A stretch of 64,000 nt of DNA from Paraburkholderia terricola (GCF_900142195.1 NZ_FRAB01000003.1:124001-188000); one strand, 5' to 3'; shown: positions 37,637 to 47,168, counted from the first letter of the stretch. Program-made: numbers and translations. The notes: generated from the sequence alone by a model not told the origin.

Positions 37637-38155
37637 GCTGCGCTCCACAGAGGTCACGTCGATGAGAGGCCCGCTCCACCGCTGCGCATCATGCGCTCGA
37701 CTTCCCAGCGGAAGCGGGGCGAATCTTCCGCCGTGGGCAGCGGGCCGGCGCGACGCTGCCGGCAGCGTCAATTGTAGGCCACAACGCCCGGCTCGTGACG
37801 CGCACGGCCCGTGCGCCGGGGGTTGAGGCGAGGATTGAATCGATGGAGCGTGCGAAGAACGTTGTCGCGAGTTTTAGCGGCGCTTTCGTGGAGTTCGTGG
37901 ACTCGCTGACGGCATCTTCAATTGCACGTCGCCGTTCACCACGGCGATGGACACCTTGAATGCTTCGATCAACGCGCCGCGTTTCAACTGCCGGTGGTGG
38001 ACTCGATGGCGAAAGGCATTGAGGCGAGGATCGTGAACGGCGGCTTGCAGATGCGACTCGCCGCGTTATACGCGCCACGTGATGCCGCTACCGTCGAGGC
38101 AGCGCGCCGGAAAGCGGCATCACGTGATTGCAGGGTGTGAGCCAGCGCCGCCGAT
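37637..38155. other. Gap without a supported gene
   Basis: About 520 bases precede the hybrid kinase. No ORF has a ribosome-binding site with coherent protein content. A minus-strand stretch near 37890-38060 reads in part like protein (LIEAFKVSIAVVNGDVQLKM) but lacks a start and is probably a relic or chance. Confidence 0.45.
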
Positions 38156-38895
38156 TCAATGCACGAGGCGCGGAATCCTGATCTGGCCGATCTGCTCCAC
38201 TTCTCCGAGCCCATTGATCACGCATGCCTGACCGAGCAGCACATCGTAGTTCAGCCCCGCACCCCTGAGTTGTTGCGCACTGAGCCCGCCGCTCGTATGG
38301 CCGATATAGACCCAGTATTGCAGCGGCTGACTGCCGACGTCGATCTCGCCCGCGTTGAGGATGATGCCCACGTGTTTCTCGGCCCGATAGTGGTCGGGCC
38401 GGGCGTTCTTGTCGTCGTCGGCTTTCCATTCCTCGATGAAGCTGTCGTAGCGGCTCGCGCGCAAGGAGACGAAATCGTAAGCGAGCGCGTCGTTGAAGAC
38501 GCCTTCGAGAAAGGCCCGGCGCGCTCCGTCGGCGCCCATCGCCTTGCACATCGCGCCGAGCAGGTCGCTGTTCAGATTGGCCGCCGCGCGATTGAAATGC
38601 TCCGGCAATCCCACGACGTACCAACTGGCGCTTCGTTCCGACTCGTGCATGGCGGGCATGCCGAACTCCATGCGCATACCGCGTTCATCCCAGCCGAGGA
38701 AGACGCGCATCAGGCATTCGATGTCGTTGGAGAAAAGCCATTCGCCCGGTTGGGTTCGAGATTCCCCCGGATCGTCTCCCGCGCAACTGATTGCGAAGCG
38801 CGGACGCCCGATTTCGTTGACGTATTCCTCGAATTGCTTCCCGCACGGAAGAACGGCCCTAAAAACCTTGGTGACTTGCAGGGGGACTTCATCAT
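38156..38895 (-). pseudogene. Unidentified gene with apparent one-base loss after the start codon
   Basis: From the ATG at 38710 the frame encodes 184 residues (MRVFLGWDERGMRMEFGMPA onward). The same frame stays protein-like for a further 61 codons upstream, but has no ATG, GTG or TTG before a TAA. A perfect AGGAGG (38908-38903) lies seven bases before an ATG at 38895 that is one base out of this frame. Adding one base after that ATG gives M-D-E-V-P-L-Q-V and a 246-residue protein. So either a single-base deletion inactivated the gene or the assembly dropped one base of a GG. The protein is soluble, and I recognise no family; its position at the edge of an AT-rich islet suggests acquired DNA. 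Confidence 0.6.
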
Positions 38896-39420
38896 TTTAA
38901 TACCTCCTGACTGGATGTCCTTGGCAGACAAGAAACGAAAATACTCCAAATTATTTACGACAGGAAGAGGGTATCGGTAATAAAAAACGTTCTATGGCAT
39001 GGCATCTTTTATTGTGCGGTGCGATTAAAAAATTCAGATTGAAATTCACTCATTGTCATGCTCTTATGTTTGGCTTGGTTATCGCACGACAGGGGATTTT
39101 ATTGAGATAGTCTATAGAGTGAATGGAGAATCAATTTCAAAGGGAAAAGTAAAACCGAGAAATGGAATTGGTGCGTACAGGGCTATGAAGATTATTGGCC
39201 GGATTGGGCTTGAATTTTTTCATTCGATGGCATAAAGACTTTCGCGACCGAATTGTTGAATCGCCCCGCGCATGCATGCGACTACTTCGGACAAAGCGGC
39301 GTTTTTAACAATCTCGCCAGTCGTTGCCGAAACCTGCCGGTTCTTTTTTTGCGTGAAGGCATAAATATTGGTCATACGATTGCCGATATACAGTGGCAGA
39401 GTGACCTGGACCCGCCTGAT
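38880..39420. other. AT-rich islet
   Basis: Base composition drops sharply compared with both flanks, with runs such as TAATAAAAAACG and TTGAATTTTTTCATT. A forward frame to 39235 reads like the end of a protein (DFIEIVYRVNGESISKGK) but begins after a stop at 39026 and has no good start. The islet suggests recently acquired or decaying DNA. Confidence 0.6.
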
Positions 39421-39426
39421 ATTCAT
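39220..39426 (-). CDS. Possible small protein (68 aa), AT-rich islet
   Basis: The frame begins MNIRRVQVTLPLYIGN and ends with a helical stretch (VKNAALSEVVACMRGAIQQF). Amino-acid content looks like a real protein, and GAGG/AAAGG motifs lie upstream of the ATG at 39426. It is divergent from the GGDEF-EAL gene at 39431, with only four bases between start codons, so one of the two starts may be further in. No family is recognised. Confidence 0.4.
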   Translation of the reverse strand: MNIRRVQVTLPLYIGNRMTNIYAFTQKKNRQVSATTGEIVKNAALSEVVACMRGAIQQFGRESLYAIE

Positions 39427-39430
39427 CAAT

Positions 39431-41761
39431 ATGCCTTTTACCTCAACGCAGAAACCGCCCGATTCAGGCTTGCGCGAACGCTTTCACCGGCGATCGCTGG
39501 AGCACCAGCGTCCGCTCTCGACCGTGACGATGGCCTTCACGGTTGTCGCGTTCCTTTGCTTCGTGGCGGCGCGCGACCTCGTCGACGGTCCGGCCGTGCC
39601 GCTGGCCTACCGGCTGACGTGCGCGCCGGTGCTCGCGCTGCTGGTGCTGGCGATCCCGCGCGCAAAGTCGACGTGGTTGTTCGGCGCGATCGGCGTCGCG
39701 TATTCACTGGTGCTGACGGCGGGCATTGCGCTTAATATCGTCGGGGTCCAGCAGCCGCTGTTATGGGCGCTGCCCGCGATGGTGGTCATACCCATCTGCG
39801 CCGCGCCTTTGTGGCTCACGCCAACGCATTACTTCGTCGGCAGCGCGCTGTTCTATGCCGCCGCGTTCGCCTTGCTGTCCGGCGAGCCGCGCACGCACGA
39901 CCTCGACGTGGTCGCGTGGATGTGGATCGCGGCGATCGGCATGCCGACGTCGGCCGTGTATCACTTCGGCTTTTACCGGTTCCGGCGCAATCACTTCTTG
40001 CTCGAGAGCCAGCTCGCGCAGCTCGCCGCGACCGATCCGCTCACCGGCTTGCAAAACCGCCGCTCGTTCGTCAAGCAGGCCGAGCGTCGCCTCGACAATT
40101 CGCAGCCGGGCGCGCGGGTTAGCGCGATCTTTCTGGACATCGACAACTTCAAATCGCTGAATGACCGTTTCGGCCATGCTGCCGGCGACCAGGTGCTGTA
40201 CCAGGTCGCCCAGGCGCTGATGGAGGAAACCGCCGCCGAAGACAGCGTGAGCCGGGTCGGCGGCGAGGAGTTCGCGGTGCTGCTGCAGGACGGTCTCACG
40301 GGCGCGCTCCAGACGGCCGAGCGGCTGCGCGGCGCGATTGCCGCGATCGAGCGGCCGGACGGCTATCTGACCGCGAGCTTCGGCGTGGCCGAGCATCGCA
40401 GCGGCGAGACCATCATGGCGCTGCTCGATCGCGCCGACGAAGCCTTGCTGCGCGCCAAGCACTCCGGCAGAAACCGCGTGTGCGCCGAACGCGCGCCGCC
40501 GTTCGAGCCGTTGCAACTGCTTGCCGGCGAGGCATCCGCGCAAGGCGGCGCGGCGGCGCGCTACCGGTGGGAGGATTACTATCTCGCCTCGCATTTTCAG
40601 CCGCTCTATAGCTTGTCGCATCAGAAGCAGGTGGGCTTCGAGGCGTTGCTGCGCGGCGAGCAGGACGACGGCACGCTCGTCCCGCCGATGGTGCTGTTCG
40701 CACCGAGACCGTCCAGCGACGAAGGCGCGCTCGACCGCGCGAGCCACGCGGTGCATCTCGCCCACGCGCGCACCCGATTGCCCGCCGAGGCGTGGCTCTT
40801 CCTCAACATCCTGCCGGCCACGTTCGTCGCGGATGGCTATGCCGACAAGCTCGCGGCAATGGTGTGCGCGGTCGGCCTGGAACCGGAACGGGTGATTCTC
40901 GAGATTCTCGAGTCGCACGGCGGCAGCGTCGACGATATGTCGCGGGCGGCGGCCTTGTATCGCGCGCACGGCTTCCTGATCGCCGTCGACGATTTCGGCG
41001 CGGGTCAATCGAATCTCGACCGTCTGTTCCGTATCCGGCCGGACCTCGTCAAGCTCGACGGCGAACTGATTCGCGCGACGGGACACGGCATCGAGCAGCC
41101 GATCCTGCCGAAGCTCGTGTCGCTGCTGCATCATGCCGGGATGCTGGTGGTGGTCGAGGGCGTGGAGACCACGGAGGAACTGATTCTCGCGGTGGAGTCG
41201 AACGTCGATTTCGCGCAAGGCTACCTGCTCGGCCGGCCGGCCGCGGAGATCGCGCCGCCGGAGTCGGTGCGCCGGCGCATCGATGACGCGTTCAACGTGA
41301 TCGCGCAGGGGCGGGCGCATCAGCATGCGTTGTTCGAGTCGGAGGTCGAGCCTTACCGGTCCGCGTTGCGCCTCGCCGCCGACGCGTTGCTGCGCGGCGT
41401 CGCGATGGAGGAGGCGTTTGCGTCGCTCGCCACGTTCGAGCGTTGCGTGAGCTGTTTCATTCTCGACGATGCCGGCCGGCAGATCGGGCGCGAACTGCCG
41501 GGGCCGGCGTGGCGTAGCGAGGTCGCCTCGCTGCATCCGGTGGCCAATCCTCGCGATGCCCGGTGGGATCATCGGCCTTACTTTCGGAATGCGGTTCTGT
41601 TGCCTGGCGTTGCCGTGGCGAGCAACCCGTATCTTTCCCTCGCGAGCGGCAGGCCGTGTATCGCGGTGACGCTGGCGGTGCAGTTCGCCGCCGGGCGCTC
41701 CGTCATTGGAGTGGAACTGGATTGGTCGGCGCTCGGCTTGCCCTGGCCCGCCGGCGACTGA
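39431..41761 (+). CDS. Membrane GGDEF-EAL protein with C-terminal sensor-like domain
   Basis: 776 residues. Five or six membrane helices (about 30-185), then GGDEF (DPLTGLQNRRSF, GGEEF at about 280) and EAL (from about 395). The EAL residues look intact: EALLR, LNI, ILEILES, VDDFGAG, VKLD, VEGVET and Q in FAQGYLLGR. Residues about 650-776 form an extra domain with RPYFRNA and NPYLSLASGRPCIAVTL, like a PAS/Cache-type ligand site. Both cyclase and phosphodiesterase sites seem complete, so the net activity is unclear. The start at 39431 is uncertain; a later Met (MAFTVV) is possible. Confidence 0.88.
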   Translation: MPFTSTQKPPDSGLRERFHRRSLEHQRPLSTVTMAFTVVAFLCFVAARDLVDGPAVPLAYRLTCAPVLALLVLAIPRAKSTWLFGAIGVAYSLVLTAGIALNIVGVQQPLLWALPAMVVIPICAAPLWLTPTHYFVGSALFYAAAFALLSGEPRTHDLDVVAWMWIAAIGMPTSAVYHFGFYRFRRNHFLLESQLAQLAATDPLTGLQNRRSFVKQAERRLDNSQPGARVSAIFLDIDNFKSLNDRFGHAAGDQVLYQVAQALMEETAAEDSVSRVGGEEFAVLLQDGLTGALQTAERLRGAIAAIERPDGYLTASFGVAEHRSGETIMALLDRADEALLRAKHSGRNRVCAERAPPFEPLQLLAGEASAQGGAAARYRWEDYYLASHFQPLYSLSHQKQVGFEALLRGEQDDGTLVPPMVLFAPRPSSDEGALDRASHAVHLAHARTRLPAEAWLFLNILPATFVADGYADKLAAMVCAVGLEPERVILEILESHGGSVDDMSRAAALYRAHGFLIAVDDFGAGQSNLDRLFRIRPDLVKLDGELIRATGHGIEQPILPKLVSLLHHAGMLVVVEGVETTEELILAVESNVDFAQGYLLGRPAAEIAPPESVRRRIDDAFNVIAQGRAHQHALFESEVEPYRSALRLAADALLRGVAMEEAFASLATFERCVSCFILDDAGRQIGRELPGPAWRSEVASLHPVANPRDARWDHRPYFRNAVLLPGVAVASNPYLSLASGRPCIAVTLAVQFAAGRSVIGVELDWSALGLPWPAGD

Positions 41762-42124
41762 GCCGTCCGCTGCTTCGTTCTACCGGCTGCTTCAAGCGCC
41801 GCGTCCCGACTTCCTCCCGTTTTTCTGTTGTTCCCCTCCACCACGCTCGTCAATGATCACGCCTTTGTTCGAATGAACATGCGCGTGCGGATGACATTAA
41901 CGTAAGTCGTCAGATGACATAGGCAGAATGCTCGCTCTCATATGGTATTACGCGCTGAAAACCGCATATTTCGTTCGAAAAACATGGTTTACCCGAGTAT
42001 CAACGATCGAACAAATTGATATGATGTCCGACCATAAAAGGACAAAAATTGTTCGTTTGCGAACAAGGACATCACTGCCGGCGCGCTGCGCGCTGCTTGG
42101 CACCGAGACAAATGGAGGAGCATC
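41762..42124. promoter_or_regulatory. Regulatory gap upstream of the MFS-GH31-porin operon
   Basis: The 363 bases hold no gene. They contain AT-richer DNA and repeated TTGTTCG/CGAACAA elements: TGTTC-GAAT-GAACA at 41866-41879, CGAACAA at 42008-42014, and the dyad at 42049-42066. A direct repeat GATGACAT is present near 41890 and 41914. Confidence 0.55.
42049..42066. promoter_or_regulatory. Operator-like palindrome TTGTTCG-N4-CGAACAA
   Basis: TTGTTCG (42049-42055), TTTG, CGAACAA (42060-42066) is a perfect 7-bp dyad 58 bp before the operon start. GTTCG-N4-CGAAC is the kind of core bound by IclR-family regulators. No regulator gene is adjacent, so the protein would be encoded elsewhere. Confidence 0.55.
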
Positions 42125-43420
42125 TTGCGAAAAATCGTCGGTCTACGCTGGTGGATCATCGCGCTGGTTTGCCTCGGCACGATCGTCAACTACCTGTCGC
42201 GCAACGCGCTCGGCGTGATGGCGCCGCAGTTGATGACGCTGCTGCACATGGACACCAAACAGTACTCGTATGTCGTCGGCGCATTCCAGGTCGGCTACAC
42301 GATCATGCAGCCGGTGTGCGGTTTGATCATCGACCTGATCGGTCTGCGGCTCGGCTTCGCGCTGTTCGCGTGTCTGTGGTCGCTGGTCGGCTGTCTGCAT
42401 GGCTTCGCGACCGGCTGGGTGTCGCTGGCGGCGCTGCGCGGCCTGATGGGGCTGTCGGAAGCGGTCGCCATTCCCGCGGGCATGAAAGTGGTGGCCGAGT
42501 GGTTTCCGAATCGCGAGCGCTCGGTGGCGGTCGGCTACTTCAATGCGGGCACGTCGCTGGGTTCGTTGTTCGCACCGCCGCTCGTCGTGTTCCTCTCGTT
42601 GCGCTACGGCTGGCAGAGCGCTTTCGCCGTGACGGGTGCGTTGGGTTTCGTGTGGGCGGCGGTCTGGTTCGCGCTGTATCGCTCGCCGGCCGATCATCCG
42701 CGTATTTCGCCGAAAGAACGCGACAAGATTCTCGACGGCCAGTCGCCGGTTGCGTTGTCGGGCGAGGGCGGGCATCGCGTGCGCAAGGTGCTCGGCACGC
42801 GGCGTTTCTGGGCCATCGCGCAGGCGCGTTTCTTCGCCGAGCCGGCATGGCAGACCTTCAGTTTCTGGATTCCGCTCTATCTCGCCACCGAACGCCACAT
42901 GGATCTGAAGCACATCGCCATGTTCGCGTGGCTGCCGTTTCTCGCCGCCGACCTGGGCGGCCTGTTCGGCGGTTATCTCTCACCGTTCCTGATGAAACGG
43001 TTCCGCATGCCGATGATCGCCTCGCGCATCGCCGGCGTGGTGCTCGGCGCGTTCATGATGCTCGGGCCGGCCTGCATCGGACTCGTGGCGTCGCCGTATG
43101 AGGCGATCGCGCTCTTCTGCGTCGGCGGCTTCGCGCACCAGATGATCTCGGCGCTCGTCAACACGCTCGCCGCCGACGTGTTCGAACCCGGCGAGGTCGG
43201 CACGGCGAGCGGCTTCGCCGGCATGGCGGCGTGGATCGGCGGCCTCGGCTTTTCGCTGCTGGTCGGCCAGCTTGCCGGCTCGATCGGCTATACGCCGCTG
43301 TTCGCCGCCCTCGGCGCGTTCGACCTGATCGGCGCGACCTTGCTCATCGTCCTGATGCGCGGCGTGTCGCGCGACGCGCAGCCGCATCCCACCGATCAAA
43401 GCGCGAGCGCGTCCGCCTGA
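42125..43420 (+). CDS. MFS transporter (hexuronate/glucarate ACS family)
   Basis: 431 residues with twelve predicted helices. RWWIIALVCLGTIVNYLSRN at the N-terminus, the RG-L-G-SEA motif (LRGLMGLSEAVAIPAGMKVV) and WFPNRERSVAVGYFNAGTSLG are characteristic of the ExuT/GarP anion:cation symporter family. A TTG start at 42125 is used, with GGAGGAG a few bases upstream. It lies 19 bp before the GH31 gene in one operon, so the substrate is probably a sugar acid, glycoside or disaccharide released or cleaved by that enzyme. Confidence 0.88.
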   Translation: MRKIVGLRWWIIALVCLGTIVNYLSRNALGVMAPQLMTLLHMDTKQYSYVVGAFQVGYTIMQPVCGLIIDLIGLRLGFALFACLWSLVGCLHGFATGWVSLAALRGLMGLSEAVAIPAGMKVVAEWFPNRERSVAVGYFNAGTSLGSLFAPPLVVFLSLRYGWQSAFAVTGALGFVWAAVWFALYRSPADHPRISPKERDKILDGQSPVALSGEGGHRVRKVLGTRRFWAIAQARFFAEPAWQTFSFWIPLYLATERHMDLKHIAMFAWLPFLAADLGGLFGGYLSPFLMKRFRMPMIASRIAGVVLGAFMMLGPACIGLVASPYEAIALFCVGGFAHQMISALVNTLAADVFEPGEVGTASGFAGMAAWIGGLGFSLLVGQLAGSIGYTPLFAALGAFDLIGATLLIVLMRGVSRDAQPHPTDQSASASA

Positions 43421-43439
43421 CCTTGGATAAAGACACATC

Positions 43440-45863
43440 ATGGCTTCGTTGAAAAATCGTCCGCATTTCTCGCTATCCGCTCGCACCGGCAACACGATCG
43501 TTCTGACGGCGGCGCACAACTGCCGGATCGAGCTGTTCGTGCTCGCCGACGACATCGTCCGCGTGCTCGTCTTGCCCGATGGCGAACTGCATGGCCCGCG
43601 CTCGTGGGCGATCGCGCCCGGCATGGAGGACGTGCCGCTCGAAGGGCGCGAGCGGCGCGACCTGAGCGGCTTCGCCGCCACGCCGCACAGCGTGTCCGAC
43701 GACGGGCGCAGTGTCGTGATCGAGACCGCTTGCATCCGCTTGACGGTGGCGCGCGACGGCGGCTTCTGCTCGTGGGCGATCCGGGACGGCGGGCAAGACG
43801 GCGCATGGCGCCACGTCATGAGCGATCGCAAGACCCAGGCGTACAACTTCGGCTGGTGGGATTCGCGCGTGTATCACTACGTCGAACGGCAGCGCGGCGA
43901 GATGTACGTGGGCCTCGGCGAACGGGCCGGCTCGCTCGATCGCGCGGGGCAGCGCTACGAGATGCGCAACATCGACGCGATGGGCTATAGCGCGCGCGGC
44001 ACCGACCCCCTGTACAAGCACATTCCCTTTTACGTGACGTGGCAGCCGGAAACGGCGACCGGCTTCGGCCTGTTCTACGACACGCTGGCCGATTGCCGTT
44101 TCGACATGGGCCGCGAGCTCGATAACTATCACGGGCACTACCGGCATTTCGTCGCGGAACACGGCGATCTGGATTACTACTTCATCGCGTCGGCGGGCAC
44201 GCCGTTGCATGCGGTGCGCCGCTTCACGTGGCTCACCGGCCGCCCGGCATGGATGCCCAAATGGGGCCTCGGCTATTCCGGTTCGACGATGAGCTACACC
44301 GACGCGCCCGATGCGCAGCACCGCATGGCCGAATTCATCGACCAATGCAAGGCGCACGACGTGCTGTGCGATTCGTTTCATCTGTCGTCGGGCTATACGT
44401 CGATTGGCGCGAAGCGTTATGTGTTCAACTGGAACCGCGAGAAGTTTCCCGACATCGACGGCTTCGTCCGAAGCTATCTCGACGAAGGCGTGCGCCTGTG
44501 CGCGAACATCAAGCCTTGCTTGCTGCGAGATCATCCCGCGTTCGAGGAGGCGGCGCGCGCCGGTCTGCTGATCGAGTCGCGCGACGGCGAGCCGGCGTGG
44601 GTGCAGTTCTGGGACGAAGTCGGCGCCTATCTGGACTTCACGAATCCGGCCACGCTCGACTGGTGGAAGGCGCGCGTGACGGACAGCCTGTTGCGTTACG
44701 GCGTGGCCGCCACGTGGAACGACAACAACGAATTCGAAATCTGGACGCCTGACGCGATTGCGCAGGGTTTCGGCGAACCGTTTCCGGCGTGGCAGGCAAA
44801 GGTTTTGCAAACGCAACTGATGATGCGCGCGTCACGCGACGCCCAACGCGAATATGCGCCCGGGCGCCGGCCCTTTCTCGTTTCGCGCGCGGGCGGCGTC
44901 GGCATGCATCGCTATGTGCAGACGTGGTCGGGCGACAACTACACGTCGTGGGAAACGCTGCGCTACAACCTGAAGATGGGCCTCGGTCTCGCGATGTCGG
45001 GCGTGTCGAACAGCGGGCACGACATCGGCGGTTTTTCCGGCCCCGCGCCGGAGCCGGAACTGTTCGCACGCTGGGTCGCGTTCGGCATCTTCCTGCCGCG
45101 TTTCAGCATTCATTCGTGGAACGACGACGGCACCGTCAACGAACCGTGGATGCATGCCGAACTCACGCCGCGAATCGCCGCGCTAATCAAGCTGCGCTAC
45201 CGGCTGATTCCCTACCTGTACGAACTGCTGTGGCAATCGCATGCTGCATACGAGCCGGTGCTGCGTCCGATGTTCGCGGAGTTTCCGCACGATCCGCGCT
45301 GCTACGTCGACGGCGACGACATGATGCTCGGCGCTTCGCTGCTCGTCGCGCCCGTGGTGGAAGCGGGGCAGAGTACGCGCGACGTGTATCTGCCGGCCGG
45401 CGCGCGCTGGGCGTCGTACTGGAGCGGCGAGGTGTTCGAAGGCGGCCAGTCGGTCAGCTTGCCCGCGCCGTTCGAGCAGCCGGTGATGCTCCTGCGCGAG
45501 GGCGGCGTGATTCCGCTGAACGTCGCGGAACAGCACTTCGGGCGCCCTGCCGATACGCGTGCGTTCATTGCCTTGCCGTTCGCGAGCGTCGGAACGGCAT
45601 GCGGCGCTTGCGTGGAAGACGACGGCGAGAGCGAGGCGTGGCGCAACGGCGAGCAAGGGCGTTGGCGCGTCACGATCGACAGCGACACCGACGCGCTGCG
45701 CGTCTCGATAGCGCGCGAAGGCCACATGCCGCGCGCGCAAACGGAGGTCCAGGTGCTGGTGCCCGCAAGCGAGACGCGCGCGGCTACCTGCACGAGTGGC
45801 GCACTCGTCGCCGACGAGACGGCAGGCGGTTGGCGTCATCTGACGGTGCGACTGCACGGTTGA
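43440..45863 (+). CDS. Glycoside hydrolase family 31 (alpha-glucosidase/alpha-xylosidase type)
   Basis: 807 residues, full GH31 length. An N-terminal beta-sandwich precedes the barrel (WMPKWGLGYSGSTMSY). The nucleophile is D428 in WNDNNEFE and the acid/base is D499 in WSGDNYTSW, both standard. The C-terminal beta domains follow from about 640. No signal peptide is visible, so it is cytoplasmic and acts after import by the adjacent MFS carrier. Substrate could be an alpha-glucoside, alpha-xyloside or sulfoquinovoside; the WNDNNEF variant of WNDMNEP is worth noting. Confidence 0.9.
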   Translation: MASLKNRPHFSLSARTGNTIVLTAAHNCRIELFVLADDIVRVLVLPDGELHGPRSWAIAPGMEDVPLEGRERRDLSGFAATPHSVSDDGRSVVIETACIRLTVARDGGFCSWAIRDGGQDGAWRHVMSDRKTQAYNFGWWDSRVYHYVERQRGEMYVGLGERAGSLDRAGQRYEMRNIDAMGYSARGTDPLYKHIPFYVTWQPETATGFGLFYDTLADCRFDMGRELDNYHGHYRHFVAEHGDLDYYFIASAGTPLHAVRRFTWLTGRPAWMPKWGLGYSGSTMSYTDAPDAQHRMAEFIDQCKAHDVLCDSFHLSSGYTSIGAKRYVFNWNREKFPDIDGFVRSYLDEGVRLCANIKPCLLRDHPAFEEAARAGLLIESRDGEPAWVQFWDEVGAYLDFTNPATLDWWKARVTDSLLRYGVAATWNDNNEFEIWTPDAIAQGFGEPFPAWQAKVLQTQLMMRASRDAQREYAPGRRPFLVSRAGGVGMHRYVQTWSGDNYTSWETLRYNLKMGLGLAMSGVSNSGHDIGGFSGPAPEPELFARWVAFGIFLPRFSIHSWNDDGTVNEPWMHAELTPRIAALIKLRYRLIPYLYELLWQSHAAYEPVLRPMFAEFPHDPRCYVDGDDMMLGASLLVAPVVEAGQSTRDVYLPAGARWASYWSGEVFEGGQSVSLPAPFEQPVMLLREGGVIPLNVAEQHFGRPADTRAFIALPFASVGTACGACVEDDGESEAWRNGEQGRWRVTIDSDTDALRVSIAREGHMPRAQTEVQVLVPASETRAATCTSGALVADETAGGWRHLTVRLHG

Positions 45864-45922
45864 GAGCGCAGGCATCAACGGCCTTGCTTGAACACACACA
45901 TACATACGGAGACTCACCAGCA

Positions 45923-47110
45923 ATGAACCAGATGAAGCGCATCGGCGCCCGTGTTTTCACCCTGTCATGCGTACCGTTCGCGAGCATGGCGCTATCGACC
46001 CAGGCGGCGGCGCAAAGCAGCGTGACGTTGTACGGCGTTGTCGATAACGCGTTCGCCTACGTGAGCAACCAGCGTGGCCATTCGAACTTTTATATGAGCC
46101 AGGGCAATCTGCAGGCGAGCAAGTTCGGCCTGCTCGGCGCGGAAGACATCGGCGGCGGCACCAAGGCGATTTTCCGGCTGGAAAGCGGCTTCAATTCGCT
46201 CACTGGCGCGCAAAGCAGCGCGGGCCTCATCTTCAACCGGCAGGCCTACGCCGGCCTGAGCAACGACCGGTACGGCACGCTGACGCTCGGCCGCCAGTAC
46301 ACGCCGTACTTCCAGATGGTCGGCGCGCTCGGACCGACGGGCGTGCTGACCGGCGCGACCGGCGCGCACCCGGGCGACCTCGATGCGCTCGATACCACGC
46401 TGCGCTTCAACAACTCGGTCACCTACACGTCGCCCACTATTGCGGGCCTCGCATTCAGCGCGCAATACGGGCTGGGCGGCGTGCCCGGCAGCGTTGCGAG
46501 CGGCAGCAATTTCAGCGCGGCGTTCCGCTACGACTACAAGCCGTTCGCCGTCGCCGTGGGCTACCTCAAGCTGCGCGACATCGCGACGAGCCAATCGTTG
46601 GGCAGCTTCGCGATCAATTCGCCGGTCAACAGCGGCTACGCGACTGCGCACAGCGCGCAACTCCTCGCGGCCGCGGCCCGCTATACGCACGACGACCTGA
46701 TGGTCGGCGTGAACTACTCGAACGTGCAATATGCGCCGGGCTCCCGATCGCTGTTCGCGAGCGAGGCGGTGTTCAACACGTATGGTTTGATTTCGACGTA
46801 TCGCTTCTCGCCGGCGGTGACCGTCGGCGCGGGGTATAGCTATACGCGCGCGAGCAAGGCGAACGGCGTGAGCGATCCGGCGCGCTATCACCAGATTTCG
46901 CTCGAACAGACCTACAACCTGACAACCCGCACCACGCTTTATGCAATCCAGGCGTATCAACTGGCGCGCGGCAAGTCGTTGATCGCGGCGGGCTCCACTG
47001 GAACCAGCATTGTCGACGCGGTGGCGGTGGTCGGCGACTCGCAGAACGCCACGCCTTCGTCCGGGCCGTCGCAGTTCGTCGGCATGGTGGGGTTGCGGCA
47101 CGCGTTCTAG
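45923..47110 (+). CDS. Gram-negative porin (OmpC/Burkholderia type)
   Basis: 395 residues. A signal peptide ending at AAAQ (about residue 31) is followed by SSVTLYGVVDNAFAYVSNQ, the conserved opening of betaproteobacterial porins, and the final strand ends in Phe (VGMVGLRHAF), as outer-membrane proteins do. The start at 45923 has ACGGAGAC upstream. It is 59 bp after GH31 in the same direction, presumably the outer-membrane entry pore for that substrate. Alternating amphipathic strands run throughout. Confidence 0.93.
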   Translation: MNQMKRIGARVFTLSCVPFASMALSTQAAAQSSVTLYGVVDNAFAYVSNQRGHSNFYMSQGNLQASKFGLLGAEDIGGGTKAIFRLESGFNSLTGAQSSAGLIFNRQAYAGLSNDRYGTLTLGRQYTPYFQMVGALGPTGVLTGATGAHPGDLDALDTTLRFNNSVTYTSPTIAGLAFSAQYGLGGVPGSVASGSNFSAAFRYDYKPFAVAVGYLKLRDIATSQSLGSFAINSPVNSGYATAHSAQLLAAAARYTHDDLMVGVNYSNVQYAPGSRSLFASEAVFNTYGLISTYRFSPAVTVGAGYSYTRASKANGVSDPARYHQISLEQTYNLTTRTTLYAIQAYQLARGKSLIAAGSTGTSIVDAVAVVGDSQNATPSSGPSQFVGMVGLRHAF

Positions 47111-47168
47111 CCGCTTTTGCCGTTACTGGAGGCGGGGCTTTCGCTGAACGGCGACGGTATGCACGAAG

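Noticed and set aside
35009..37777. 922-codon plus-strand frame opposite the hybrid kinase
   Set aside because: Pure antisense of a convincing kinase gene; no domain and typical shadow composition.
37890..38060. Minus-strand segment reading like protein near the hybrid kinase
   Set aside because: No start codon, short, and flanked by stops; could be a relic but support is too thin.
39053..39235. 60-residue plus-strand ORF in the AT-rich islet
   Set aside because: Starts only at a TTG without ribosome-binding site shortly after a stop; kept as a possible fragment inside the islet description.
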